7,799 nt of DNA from Nitrospiraceae bacterium UBA6898 (GTDB lineage Bacteria > Nitrospirota > Thermodesulfovibrionia > Thermodesulfovibrionales > UBA6898). Each line of letters begins with the position of its first letter. Position 1 is the stretch's first letter. Where the stretch lies: contig DKBO01000158.1 in the NCBI GenBank assembly GCA_002448975.1, positions 2,714 to 10,512 on the forward strand, given 5' to 3'. Below the pieces are notes generated by a model, which saw only the letters and a program-made list of their open reading frames with translations, was not told the origin of the DNA and ran no database searches. The position numbers were made by a program, and so were the translations under genes. Positions 1-7,277 of the stretch are shown piece after piece.

Positions 1-564
1 CCGCTGCTCTTCATGGGAGAGGAATACGGCGAGGAGTCACCGTTCCTGTATTTCGTGGATCATGCCGACCCGGGACTCATCGAAGCAGTGCGGGAAGGGC
101 GCAAGCGAGAATTCGGTTCGTTCAGTTGGAAGGGGGCGCCGCCGGATCCCGCGTCTCCGGAGACATACCTCAGAACGAAGCTGCATTGGGAAAGACGTAC
201 CGAAGGACAGCATGCGGCGCTGCTTGCCTACTACCGCACGCTGATCGCGCTGCGGAGGTCGCATCCGCTGTTTTCGGCGGATGCAGTACGGCAGATCGGC
301 GTGCGGCGTCTGCCCTCTGCAGAGGTAATTGCACTGTCAATCCTCAAGGGAGATGTACAGGTCGCCTGGCTCGCGCATTTCGGCAGGGAAGATGTCCGTA
401 TTGCTTGTCCCTTCCCGGAGGGGAGCTGGCAGAGACTGATAGACTCCGGAGACACGGTATGGGCGGGTCCGGGGACATTGCTGCCGGAACTCCTTCAGGC
501 TGATGCGGACATCGTGCTCAGACCGAAGTCGTTTTCCCTATTTGCGAGGGAGGGGAGAGCATAA
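1..564 (+). CDS. treZ: Malto-oligosyltrehalose trehalohydrolase, C-terminal part (5' truncated by window)
   Basis: TreZ (GH13) hydrolyses the alpha-1,4 bond next to the terminal trehalose of a maltooligosyl-trehalose, releasing free trehalose; it is the second step of the TreY-TreZ route in the cytoplasm. The reading frame is open from base 1 (PLLF, then MGEEYGEESPFLYFVDH), so the Met at base 13 is internal and the true start lies upstream. The visible 187 residues are about the last third of a typical enzyme of roughly 600 residues. The fragment carries the TreZ-typical block MGEEYGE..PFLYFVDH, followed by an AVREGRKREF segment, a PDPASPETYLRTKLHW segment and LIALRRSHPLF, then a C-terminal beta-domain of about 95 residues. 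The catalytic motifs of the barrel lie outside the window. Its TAA overlaps the next start by one base. The nearby treY strongly supports the call. There is no internal stop or frameshift in the visible part. Confidence 0.93.
   Translation, partial: PLLFMGEEYGEESPFLYFVDHADPGLIEAVREGRKREFGSFSWKGAPPDPASPETYLRTKLHWERRTEGQHAALLAYYRTLIALRRSHPLFSADAVRQIGVRRLPSAEVIALSILKGDVQVAWLAHFGREDVRIACPFPEGSWQRLIDSGDTVWAGPGTLLPELLQADADIVLRPKSFSLFAREGRA
549..559 (+). promoter_or_regulatory. Ribosome binding site of the GH57 gene
   Basis: An 11-base purine run, GGAGGGGAGAG, sits inside the last codons of treZ and ends 4 bases before the ATG at 564. It contains GGAGG, and supports that start, which overlaps the treZ stop as TAATG. 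Ribosomes finishing treZ could reinitiate here. Confidence 0.75.
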
Positions 565-3023
565 TGGAACGGGCTATCTGCATTCACGGTCATTTTTACC
601 AGCCACCGCGTGAGAACCCATGGCTCGAAGCGGTCGAGATCCAGGACTCGGCCCATCCCTATCATGACTGGAACGAACGTATCACGGCCGAATGCTATGC
701 CCCGAACGCGGCATCGCGGCTGCTCGACGGCGAGCAGCGCATTGCGGACATCATCAGCAATTACGCGAGCATCAGCTTCAACTTCGGCCCGACGCTGCTG
801 TCATGGTTGTCATCCTTTGCGCCCGACGTCTACGCGGCTATCCTCGATGCAGACCGCCAGAGCATTGCCTGGCGGTCAGGGCATGGGAGCGCCATGGCCC
901 AGGTCTACAATCATATCATCATGCCGCTGGCAAACAGCCGCGACAAACATACGCAGGTCATCTGGGGAATACAGGATTTCGAGAGCCGGTTTGGCCGCAT
1001 ACCCGAAGGCATGTGGCTGGCCGAGACCGCGGTGGATATCGAAACGCTCGACGTCCTTGCGCAACATGGGATCTCCTTCACGGTTCTGGCTCCCCGCCAG
1101 GCAGCTCAGGTCCGGAAGATCGGGACGGGTCGCTGGAAAGACGTGAGCGGCGGCCGGATCGACCCGACGCAGGCCTATCTCTGCCGGCTGCCGTCCGGCA
1201 GAAGGATTAGCCTCTTCTTCTACGATGGGCCGATCTCGCAGGGCGTTGCATTCGAGAACCTCCTGATGAGGGGGGAACTCTTTGCGCAGCGTCTCCTGAC
1301 CGGATTTTCGAGCCAGAGGAACTGGCCGCAACTGGTGAATATCGCGACCGACGGGGAGACATACGGCCATCACCACCGGTTCGGGGACATGGCGCTTACG
1401 CATGCGCTGCGGCATATCGAAGCCCATGGGAGGGAACGGCTCACGAACTATGGCGAGTTCCTTGAGAAATATCCGCCGAGCCATGAGGTCCAGATATTCG
1501 AGAACTCTTCGTGGAGCTGCGTCCATGGCCTAGAGCGGTGGCGTACGGACTGCGGCTGCAATTCGGGGGGCCATGGGGGATGGAACCAGGGGTGGCGCGC
1601 ACCGCTCCGCGATGCGCTCGACTGGCTCCGGGACCACCTTGCCCTTCTCTTCGAGAAGAAGGCAGCAGAGTTTCTGAAAGACCCCTGGGGAGCGCGGGAT
1701 GCATACATTTCGGTCATCCTCGACCGGTCAGCGGAATCGGTGGACCGTTATCTCGCCGCACACGCGGCACAGCAGCTGACGGACGGGGAACGGGTCACGG
1801 TCATGAAACTGATGGAGATGCAGCGCCACGCCATCCTGATGTACACAAGCTGCGGATGGTTCTTTGACGAATTATCCGGTCTCGAGACCGTACAGGTCTT
1901 GCAGTATGCAGGACGCGCCGTACAGCTGGCAGAGGAGCTGTTCAGCTCCCCGATCGAGGGCGTATTCAAAGCGCACCTGGCAAAGGCAGAGAGCAACCTG
2001 CGGGAGCACGGCACCGGCTCGCACATCTACGACAAGTTCGTAAAGCCGGCGATGATCGATTTGAAGCGCGTTGCCGTACATTATGCGGTCAGTTCGCTCT
2101 TCGAGGAGTACGGCCAGGAAACGGACATCTACAGCTACGGGGTAAGGCGGCTCGACACAGATCAGCTGCATGCTGGCAGGACACGCCTTGCGATCGGCAA
2201 AATCGAGGTCTCGTCGCGCATAACCCTGGAGAGTGATTTGATCACCTACTGCGTCATCCATATGGGCGAGCACGCCCTGAACGGCGGGGTACGGTCATAT
2301 CGCGGACCGCAGGAATATGAAAGGATGAAGAAGGAGATCGCTACGTCCTTCGAGCGGGGCGAATTCGCAGACATCATCCGGCTCATGGACGCGCATTTCG
2401 GCATGCATACCTATTCGCTGGTCGATCTCTTCCGGGACCAGCAGCGAAAAATCCTTAGCCTCCTGATCGAACAGACGCTTGAGGAGTTCCGCGATACCTA
2501 TAAGCGGATGTATGAATACAACCGGACCATGATGGGCTTCCTGCGCGAGACCGGCATGCCGGTGCCGAAGGCCTTCCGCACGGCCGCGGAATTCACATTC
2601 AATGCGGAGCTGCGACGCGCGTTTCAGGCCGAGCCGGTAGATGTGGACTATGTCCAGGGCATCATCCGGGAGGTCGCAAACTGGTCGGCCGCGGTAGAAC
2701 CGGTCGAACTCGAATTCGTTGTCAGGCACCGGATTGAGAAAATGATGGAAGACCTCGACCGCGACGGTAAGGACATCCCCCTGGTGATCGGCCTGCAGAG
2801 GCTGATGGAACTGGCCCGGCTGCTGCCGCTCGAGATCAATTACTGGTATGTGCAGAACATCTACCACCGTCTCTCCCGCACGAGATACCGGGAGATGGTC
2901 AGGCTCGCCGATGCGGGAGATGCGGATGCCATCAGGTGGATCGCCGGGTTCAAATATCTCGGGGAAATGCTTTTTTTCAATATCGCTGCGGTGCTGAACA
3001 ACGTCCCGGAGAGCATGGAATGA
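564..3023 (+). CDS. Glycoside hydrolase family 57 protein with DUF3536-type C-terminal region
   Basis: This 819-residue protein probably acts on alpha-glucans (annotated in related genomes as alpha-amylase/alpha-mannosidase, COG1449); the exact reaction is not known from sequence. The N-terminal GH57 region shows HGHFYQPPRENPW (residues 8-20, the HxHQP-like first motif), FNFGPTLLSWL (72-82), GMWLAETAVD (149-158) with Glu154 as likely nucleophile, and ATDGETYGHHH (261-271) with Asp263 as likely acid/base. A conserved SSWSCVHGLERWRTDCGC...GGHGGWNQGWR block (315-345) follows, then a long helical region (about 400-815) matching what is called DUF3536. No signal peptide or membrane segment is visible, so it is likely cytoplasmic. 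The start is set by the ribosome binding site and the one-base overlap with treZ; its stop overlaps treY by four bases. This lodging between treZ and treY suggests it supplies or trims malto-oligosaccharides for TreY. Branching or transferase activity is an alternative. Confidence 0.88.
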   Translation: MERAICIHGHFYQPPRENPWLEAVEIQDSAHPYHDWNERITAECYAPNAASRLLDGEQRIADIISNYASISFNFGPTLLSWLSSFAPDVYAAILDADRQSIAWRSGHGSAMAQVYNHIIMPLANSRDKHTQVIWGIQDFESRFGRIPEGMWLAETAVDIETLDVLAQHGISFTVLAPRQAAQVRKIGTGRWKDVSGGRIDPTQAYLCRLPSGRRISLFFYDGPISQGVAFENLLMRGELFAQRLLTGFSSQRNWPQLVNIATDGETYGHHHRFGDMALTHALRHIEAHGRERLTNYGEFLEKYPPSHEVQIFENSSWSCVHGLERWRTDCGCNSGGHGGWNQGWRAPLRDALDWLRDHLALLFEKKAAEFLKDPWGARDAYISVILDRSAESVDRYLAAHAAQQLTDGERVTVMKLMEMQRHAILMYTSCGWFFDELSGLETVQVLQYAGRAVQLAEELFSSPIEGVFKAHLAKAESNLREHGTGSHIYDKFVKPAMIDLKRVAVHYAVSSLFEEYGQETDIYSYGVRRLDTDQLHAGRTRLAIGKIEVSSRITLESDLITYCVIHMGEHALNGGVRSYRGPQEYERMKKEIATSFERGEFADIIRLMDAHFGMHTYSLVDLFRDQQRKILSLLIEQTLEEFRDTYKRMYEYNRTMMGFLRETGMPVPKAFRTAAEFTFNAELRRAFQAEPVDVDYVQGIIREVANWSAAVEPVELEFVVRHRIEKMMEDLDRDGKDIPLVIGLQRLMELARLLPLEINYWYVQNIYHRLSRTRYREMVRLADAGDADAIRWIAGFKYLGEMLFFNIAAVLNNVPESME
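3008..3013 (+). promoter_or_regulatory. Ribosome binding site of treY
   Basis: GGAGAG lies within the last codons of the GH57 gene, 6 bases before the ATG at 3020. It decides the treY start: the frame is open farther upstream, to an ATG at 2936, but that would add 28 residues that do not look like TreY and would overlap the GH57 gene by 88 bases. Confidence 0.72.
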
Positions 3024-6010
3024 GAAAACAGGAGCGCCTGTCGGCACGCATCCCCGGGGCGACATACCGCCTGCAGCTGAACCGGGACTTTACCTTCTCC
3101 GATGCCGGACGGATCATTGCGTATCTCTGCGACCTCGGCATCACCGATGCATATTTTTCGCCTTACCTCAGGGCGGAACGCGGCAGCCAACACGGCTATG
3201 ATATCGTCGACCATGGTCGTCTGAACCCAGAACTCGGTTCCTTGCAGGACTATAACGGCATGGTCGAAAAGCTTCACCGGCACGGTATGGGTCAGATTCT
3301 TGACATCGTGCCGAACCATATGTGCATCACGAGCAGCGATAACGCATGGTGGATGGATGTTCTCGAGAACGGCCCGAGTTCGCCCTATGCGGAGTACTTT
3401 GATATCGACTGGACGCCCGTGAAAAAAGAGCTGCAGAACAAGGTCCTGCTGCCGGTCCTGGGGGACCAGTACGGAAAAGTTCTTGAGAACGGCGAACTGG
3501 TCCTGTCGTTCAGGGACGGCGCTTTCAGTCTGTCATACTACCAGAACCGCTTCCCGGTCATTCCTCGGACCTATATCCTTATCCTGAAGCACCGGATGGA
3601 AGCCCTCGGGGAGAAGTTGCCCGCAGGGCCCTTCCTGGAGGAATACCAGAGCATCATCACCGCACTGACGCACCTGCCGCCGTATACGGAGCGGGATCCT
3701 GAGAAGATCCATGAACGCCGCCGCGAGAAAGAGGTGATAAAACGGCGGCTCGATCAGCTCTGCAGGGACTGTCCGGACATCCGAGAGTTCATCGCGGAGA
3801 ATGTCCGGATATATAACGGCGTGAAGGGCGACCCGGCGAGTTTCGATCTCCTCGATGAGCTGCTCAGCCAGCAGGTCTACCGGCTCTCGTTCTGGCGGGT
3901 CGCGACCGAAGAGATCAATTACCGTCGTTTCTTCGATGTTAACAGTCTCGGTTCGCTGAGGATGGAGCGCCAGGAGGTCTTTGCCGCTGCCCACGACCGT
4001 GTTTTCAAGCTGGTGCGCCGGGGAGATATCACCGGTCTGCGCGTGGACCATCCGGACGGGCTCTACGATCCCTCCGCATACTTCGCGGAGCTCCAGAAGC
4101 ACTGCTTTCTGAATCTCCGGCTCGGTCATCTCGCCCGGTTGCGAAAGGAAGTGCCCGATGCGGCAGCACAGCCGGTCCGGCGTTCCGAGATCCTGCGGCT
4201 CTATGAAGAAGGCCTCGCCGCGGACCCCGGGTTCAGGCCGTTCTACGTGGTAGGGGAGAAGATCCTTCTCAGAGGCGAACGCATGCCGGAGGAATGGCCT
4301 ATCTTCAGCACAACGGGCTATGTCTTCATGAACTCGGTCAACGGCCTGTTCGTGGACACGTCAAACGCCCGGGCCTTTGATGAGGCCTATGAACGGTTCA
4401 CCGGGAACCGGATTGCGTTCGCGGACACGGTCTATGAGAAGAAGAAGCTGATCATGCAGGTGGCGATGTCGAGCGAGATCAATACGCTCGGTCATTATCT
4501 GAACACGCTTTCCGAGAAGGACCGTCACACGCGAGACTTTACCCTGAACAGTCTTATCCATGTCATTGTTGAGGTTATCGCATTCTTCCCGGTCTATCGC
4601 ACCTATGTGAACGCCTTTGAAGTGAAGGACCGGGACCGTCAGTACATCGAGCATGCAGTCGCGAAAGCGAAGCGGCGCAATCCAGCGACGAGCGAGTCAA
4701 TATTCGACTTCCTGAAGGACGTCCTGACCCTGCAGTTCCCTGAAGATCTCAGCGAGGCCGACCGCGCGTCGTTACTCGATTTCGTCATGCGGTTCCAGCA
4801 GATATCCGGACCGGTCATGGCAAAAGGAGTGGAGGATACGGCGTTCTACATCTATAACCGCCTTGTCTCGCTGAACGAGGTCGGCGGCATGCCTGACCGC
4901 TTCGGCACGCCGCTTGAGACCTTCCATGGCCAGAACATCGAACGGAGGAAGTTCTGGCCGCATGCGCTCATTGCCACGTCCACACACGACACGAAGCGGA
5001 GCGAGGATGTCCGGACGCGGATCAATGTGCTGTCTGAGATTCCTGCGGAATGGCGCACGCGGCTCTACCGGTGGAGCAGCCTGAACCGAAAAAAGAAGGC
5101 GGTCGTGGAGCGGTTGAAGGTGCCGGACCGCAATGAGGAATATCTCCTGTATCAGACGCTGGTCGGTGCATGGCCTGTCGCAGAGCCGGAGCCTGACGAG
5201 TACGAGGTGTTCCGTGGACGGATCAGGGAGTATATGCTGAAGGCCGCGCGGGAGGCCAAGGTGAATACCAGCTGGATCAACACGAATTTGATCTATGAAG
5301 ACGCCATGGTGATCTTTGTCGATGCCATCCTCGACCGGTCTCCGGGAAACGCTTTCCTCGAAGACTTTATCCCGTTCCAGCGGACAGTCTCCCGCTGCGG
5401 AATGTTCAACTCACTGGGACAGACGCTCTTGAAAATCGTGTCGCCGGGCGTACCGGATTTCTACCAGGGCACTGAACTCTGGGATTTCAGTCTTGTCGAC
5501 CCGGACAACCGGCGGCCGGTCGATTATGAAGGGCGTATGCGGATGCTGGAAGATATCCGGAAAGGGGAAGTACGACCGGGCCAGTTTGCCCGTGAACTCC
5601 TCGCTGATATGGAGAGCGGCAGGATCAAACTATATGTTACCCATAAGGCGCTCATCTACCGGAAACAGAACCGCGACCTTTTCGAAATGGGCGAGTACCT
5701 GCCGCTCGATGCCGTCGGGAGCAGAGCCGATCACGTCTGCTCGCTCGCACGCAGGGTCGGCAAGAAACGTCTGATCGCAGCGGTCCCGCGGTTCCTTATG
5801 CGGCTTACGTCGGGAGGCACCCTGCCGCTTGGCGTCGGGGTCTGGGATGATACCGCCATCGTGATTCCGTTCGCTGATTCCGGCGCGCGTTACTATAATA
5901 TATATACGGGAGAGACCGTAATGGCGGAAGAACGCGACGCAGCAACGGTTTTGCCGCTTTCTGCGGTTTTCAACAGGTTTCCCGTGGCCCTGCTGCAGCG
6001 GACGGCCTGA
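3020..6010 (+). CDS. treY: Malto-oligosyltrehalose synthase
   Basis: TreY (GH13 subfamily 26) isomerises the reducing-end alpha-1,4 link of malto-oligosaccharides to an alpha,alpha-1,1 link, making the substrate of TreZ. With the start at 3020 the protein has 996 residues, longer than the well-studied enzymes of about 700-800. It shows IPGATYRLQLN (11-21), GSQHGYDIVDH (55-65), DIVPNHM (95-101, region I), YRRFFDVN (301-308), GLRVDHPDGL (339-348, with nucleophile Asp343), VVGEKIL (410-416, with general acid Glu413), STHDTKRSEDV (654-664, with Asp657 as transition-state stabiliser), and SPGVPDFYQGTELWDFSLVDPDNRRPVDY (from 808). All catalytic residues are present. Extra length lies partly in the 359-405 segment ahead of Glu413 and in the C-terminal part. 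The ATGA overlap with the GH57 gene points to translational coupling; glgC follows after 24 bases. No signal peptide is seen. Confidence 0.96.
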   Translation: MRKQERLSARIPGATYRLQLNRDFTFSDAGRIIAYLCDLGITDAYFSPYLRAERGSQHGYDIVDHGRLNPELGSLQDYNGMVEKLHRHGMGQILDIVPNHMCITSSDNAWWMDVLENGPSSPYAEYFDIDWTPVKKELQNKVLLPVLGDQYGKVLENGELVLSFRDGAFSLSYYQNRFPVIPRTYILILKHRMEALGEKLPAGPFLEEYQSIITALTHLPPYTERDPEKIHERRREKEVIKRRLDQLCRDCPDIREFIAENVRIYNGVKGDPASFDLLDELLSQQVYRLSFWRVATEEINYRRFFDVNSLGSLRMERQEVFAAAHDRVFKLVRRGDITGLRVDHPDGLYDPSAYFAELQKHCFLNLRLGHLARLRKEVPDAAAQPVRRSEILRLYEEGLAADPGFRPFYVVGEKILLRGERMPEEWPIFSTTGYVFMNSVNGLFVDTSNARAFDEAYERFTGNRIAFADTVYEKKKLIMQVAMSSEINTLGHYLNTLSEKDRHTRDFTLNSLIHVIVEVIAFFPVYRTYVNAFEVKDRDRQYIEHAVAKAKRRNPATSESIFDFLKDVLTLQFPEDLSEADRASLLDFVMRFQQISGPVMAKGVEDTAFYIYNRLVSLNEVGGMPDRFGTPLETFHGQNIERRKFWPHALIATSTHDTKRSEDVRTRINVLSEIPAEWRTRLYRWSSLNRKKKAVVERLKVPDRNEEYLLYQTLVGAWPVAEPEPDEYEVFRGRIREYMLKAAREAKVNTSWINTNLIYEDAMVIFVDAILDRSPGNAFLEDFIPFQRTVSRCGMFNSLGQTLLKIVSPGVPDFYQGTELWDFSLVDPDNRRPVDYEGRMRMLEDIRKGEVRPGQFARELLADMESGRIKLYVTHKALIYRKQNRDLFEMGEYLPLDAVGSRADHVCSLARRVGKKRLIAAVPRFLMRLTSGGTLPLGVGVWDDTAIVIPFADSGARYYNIYTGETVMAEERDAATVLPLSAVFNRFPVALLQRTA
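5870..5899 (+). promoter_or_regulatory. Possible internal sigma-70-type promoter inside treY
   Basis: TATAAT at 5894-5899 matches the -10 consensus exactly and sits in a short AT-rich island (5891-5906) within GC-rich coding DNA, about 135 bases upstream of glgC. The best -35 match at an 18-base spacing is TTCGCT at 5870-5875, only 3 of 6 consensus bases, and there is no extended -10 TG. It may be a weak promoter giving extra glgC transcription, or simply the codons for Tyr-Tyr-Asn-Ile-Tyr. Confidence 0.25.
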
Positions 6011-6020
6011 GGGAAGAAAA

Positions 6021-6029
6021 GGAGAGGAG
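6021..6029 (+). promoter_or_regulatory. Ribosome binding site of glgC
   Basis: GGAGAGGAG lies in the 24-base treY-glgC gap, 5 bases before the ATG at 6035. The spacing is good and it supports this start, whose protein begins MAHPKVLAMVLAGGKGERL as expected for GlgC. The gap holds no hairpin or T-run, so there is no terminator between the genes. Confidence 0.8.
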
Positions 6030-6034
6030 ACGAC

Positions 6035-7261
6035 ATGGCGCATCCGAAGGTTCTTGCAATGGTTCTTGCCGGGGGAAAGGGGGAGCGGCTCTTCCCGCTT
6101 ACGGCATTCCGTTCGAAGCCGTCTGTGCCGTTTGGCGGACGGTACCGGATCGTGGACTTCGTGCTCTCGAACTTCATCAACTCTCACATCTACTCGATCT
6201 ATCTTCTCGTGCAGTACAAGTCGCAGTCACTCATCGAGCATGTGCGGCAGCACTGGGTGCTTTCACCGGTCATCCGGGACCAGTTCGTCACCGTTGTGCC
6301 GCCGCAGATGCGCATGGGGCCGGAGTGGTTCCAGGGTACTGCTGACGCGGTTTTCCAGAACCTGAACCTGATCAAGCAGTACGATCCGCATCTCATCATC
6401 GTCTTCGGAGCCGACCACGTCTACCGCATGGATATACGCCAGATGATCGATTTTCATCTCGTGAATGATGCCCGCGTGACCGTGGCTGCGCGTCCGGTGC
6501 CGATTTCTCAGGCATCGGCATTCGGCGTGATCCAGACGGACAGCGACCGGCGGATCACGGGCTTTCAGGAAAAGCCCAAGCGGCCCACGCCGCTCGCCGA
6601 CAATCCATCCCTTTCCTATGTCTCGATGGGAAACTATATCTTTAGTCGCGATGTCCTTGTCGAGGCGCTCGCAAAAGCGCAGCGCAACAAGCAGCACGAC
6701 TTCGGGGCCCATGTCATCCCCGACCTCATTGGAAACGGGAAGGTCTTTGCCTACGACTTCGCGACGAATGTGGTGCCCGGCACCTTTTCCTTTGAGGAAG
6801 AAGGCTATTGGCGGGATGTGGGGACGATTGCGGCCTATTTCGACGCCCATATGGACATGCTCAGAAAAGAACCCCGTTTCGAACTCGACAATGCCAAGTG
6901 GCCGATCCATCCGTCCGGTCACGGGGGGCCGGCAACGAAGATCCTGCACGGTGATATCCGGAACAGCGTCATTGCGGAAGGCGCAGTGATCCACAAGGCG
7001 AAGATAAGGAATTCGTTCATCCGGAGTGGGGTCGTTATGGAGGACGGTGTCAGCGTCGACGAGTGCATCATCATGGACAATGTGGTCCTGCGGAAGGGCT
7101 GCCGCCTGAGACGGTGTATCGTCGACAAGCTGAACGTCATCGGCGAAGGGGAGACCTTCGGGTTCGATCCCGACTCCGACCGGTTCAAATGCCATATCGA
7201 CGTGTCCGGGATCTCGATCATTCCAAAGGGTGGCAGGCGGATGCGAAAGACCAGGGAATAG
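6035..7261 (+). CDS. glgC: Glucose-1-phosphate adenylyltransferase (ADP-glucose pyrophosphorylase)
   Basis: GlgC makes ADP-glucose and pyrophosphate from ATP and glucose-1-phosphate, the committed step of bacterial glycogen synthesis, in the cytoplasm. The 408-residue product shows the nucleotide loop LAGGKGERL (11-19), KPSVPFGGRYRIVDFVLSN (28-46), QGTADAVFQNLNLI (100-113), GADHVYRMD (125-133, with metal-binding Asp127), FQEKP (177-181, with sugar-phosphate-binding Lys180), SMGNYIF (197-203) and YWRDVGTIAAYFDAHMD (258-274, with Asp261). From about residue 300 the hexapeptide-like repeats (DIRNSVIAEGAVIH..., SFIRSGVVMEDGVSV...) form the usual left-handed beta-helix. Length and wording (GPEWF.GTADA, FGADHVYRMD) resemble actinobacterial GlgC more than the longer E. 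coli enzyme. Where E. coli has Lys39 for fructose-1,6-bisphosphate activation, this protein has Phe25, so the activator may differ. It follows treY in the same operon. Confidence 0.96.
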   Translation: MAHPKVLAMVLAGGKGERLFPLTAFRSKPSVPFGGRYRIVDFVLSNFINSHIYSIYLLVQYKSQSLIEHVRQHWVLSPVIRDQFVTVVPPQMRMGPEWFQGTADAVFQNLNLIKQYDPHLIIVFGADHVYRMDIRQMIDFHLVNDARVTVAARPVPISQASAFGVIQTDSDRRITGFQEKPKRPTPLADNPSLSYVSMGNYIFSRDVLVEALAKAQRNKQHDFGAHVIPDLIGNGKVFAYDFATNVVPGTFSFEEEGYWRDVGTIAAYFDAHMDMLRKEPRFELDNAKWPIHPSGHGGPATKILHGDIRNSVIAEGAVIHKAKIRNSFIRSGVVMEDGVSVDECIIMDNVVLRKGCRLRRCIVDKLNVIGEGETFGFDPDSDRFKCHIDVSGISIIPKGGRRMRKTRE

Positions 7262-7265
7262 GAGG
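7261..7265 (+). promoter_or_regulatory. Ribosome binding site of the terminal glycosyltransferase (long spacing)
   Basis: GGAGG overlaps the last base of the glgC stop codon and lies 12 bases before the ATG at 7278, longer than usual. An in-frame TGA at 7272-7274 rules out any earlier start, and no other good start is close, so the ATG at 7278 is kept. The long spacing may lower translation relative to glgC. Confidence 0.5.
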
Positions 7266-7277
7266 CAGAGCTGACCG

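Noticed and set aside
13..15. ATG at base 13 as the start of a short gene
   Set aside because: The frame is open to the window edge and the Met belongs to the conserved LLFMGEEYGE block in the middle of TreZ.
1181..1201. Inverted repeat CTGCCGG / CCGGCAG with a 7-base loop
   Set aside because: It lies inside the GH57 coding region and is not followed by a T-run; GC-rich codons explain it, so it is not called a terminator.
876..1526. 216-codon antisense open frame opposite the GH57 gene
   Set aside because: It lies opposite the GH57 catalytic region and has no identifiable domain; a shadow frame.
2971..2977. Run of seven T bases near the GH57 3' end (possible slippage or terminator tail)
   Set aside because: No stem precedes it, the frame reads on to a sensible C-terminus, and Leu-Phe-Phe codons explain the run.
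2936..3019. N-terminal extension of treY by 28 residues from an ATG at 2936
   Set aside because: It would overlap the GH57 gene by 88 bases and encodes residues unlike TreY; the ATG at 3020 has a GGAGAG site and the common ATGA overlap.
2295..3065. 256-codon antisense open frame opposite the GH57/treY junction
   Set aside because: It mirrors the codon structure of the sense genes and shows no family motif.
5089..5094. A6 run in treY as a possible frameshift site
   Set aside because: The zero frame continues through the conserved C-terminal TreY motifs, and no downstream structure or alternative frame product is apparent.
6263..7195. 310-codon antisense open frame opposite glgC
   Set aside because: It lies fully opposite a confidently identified gene, has no recognisable motif, and long antisense frames are expected in GC-rich coding DNA.
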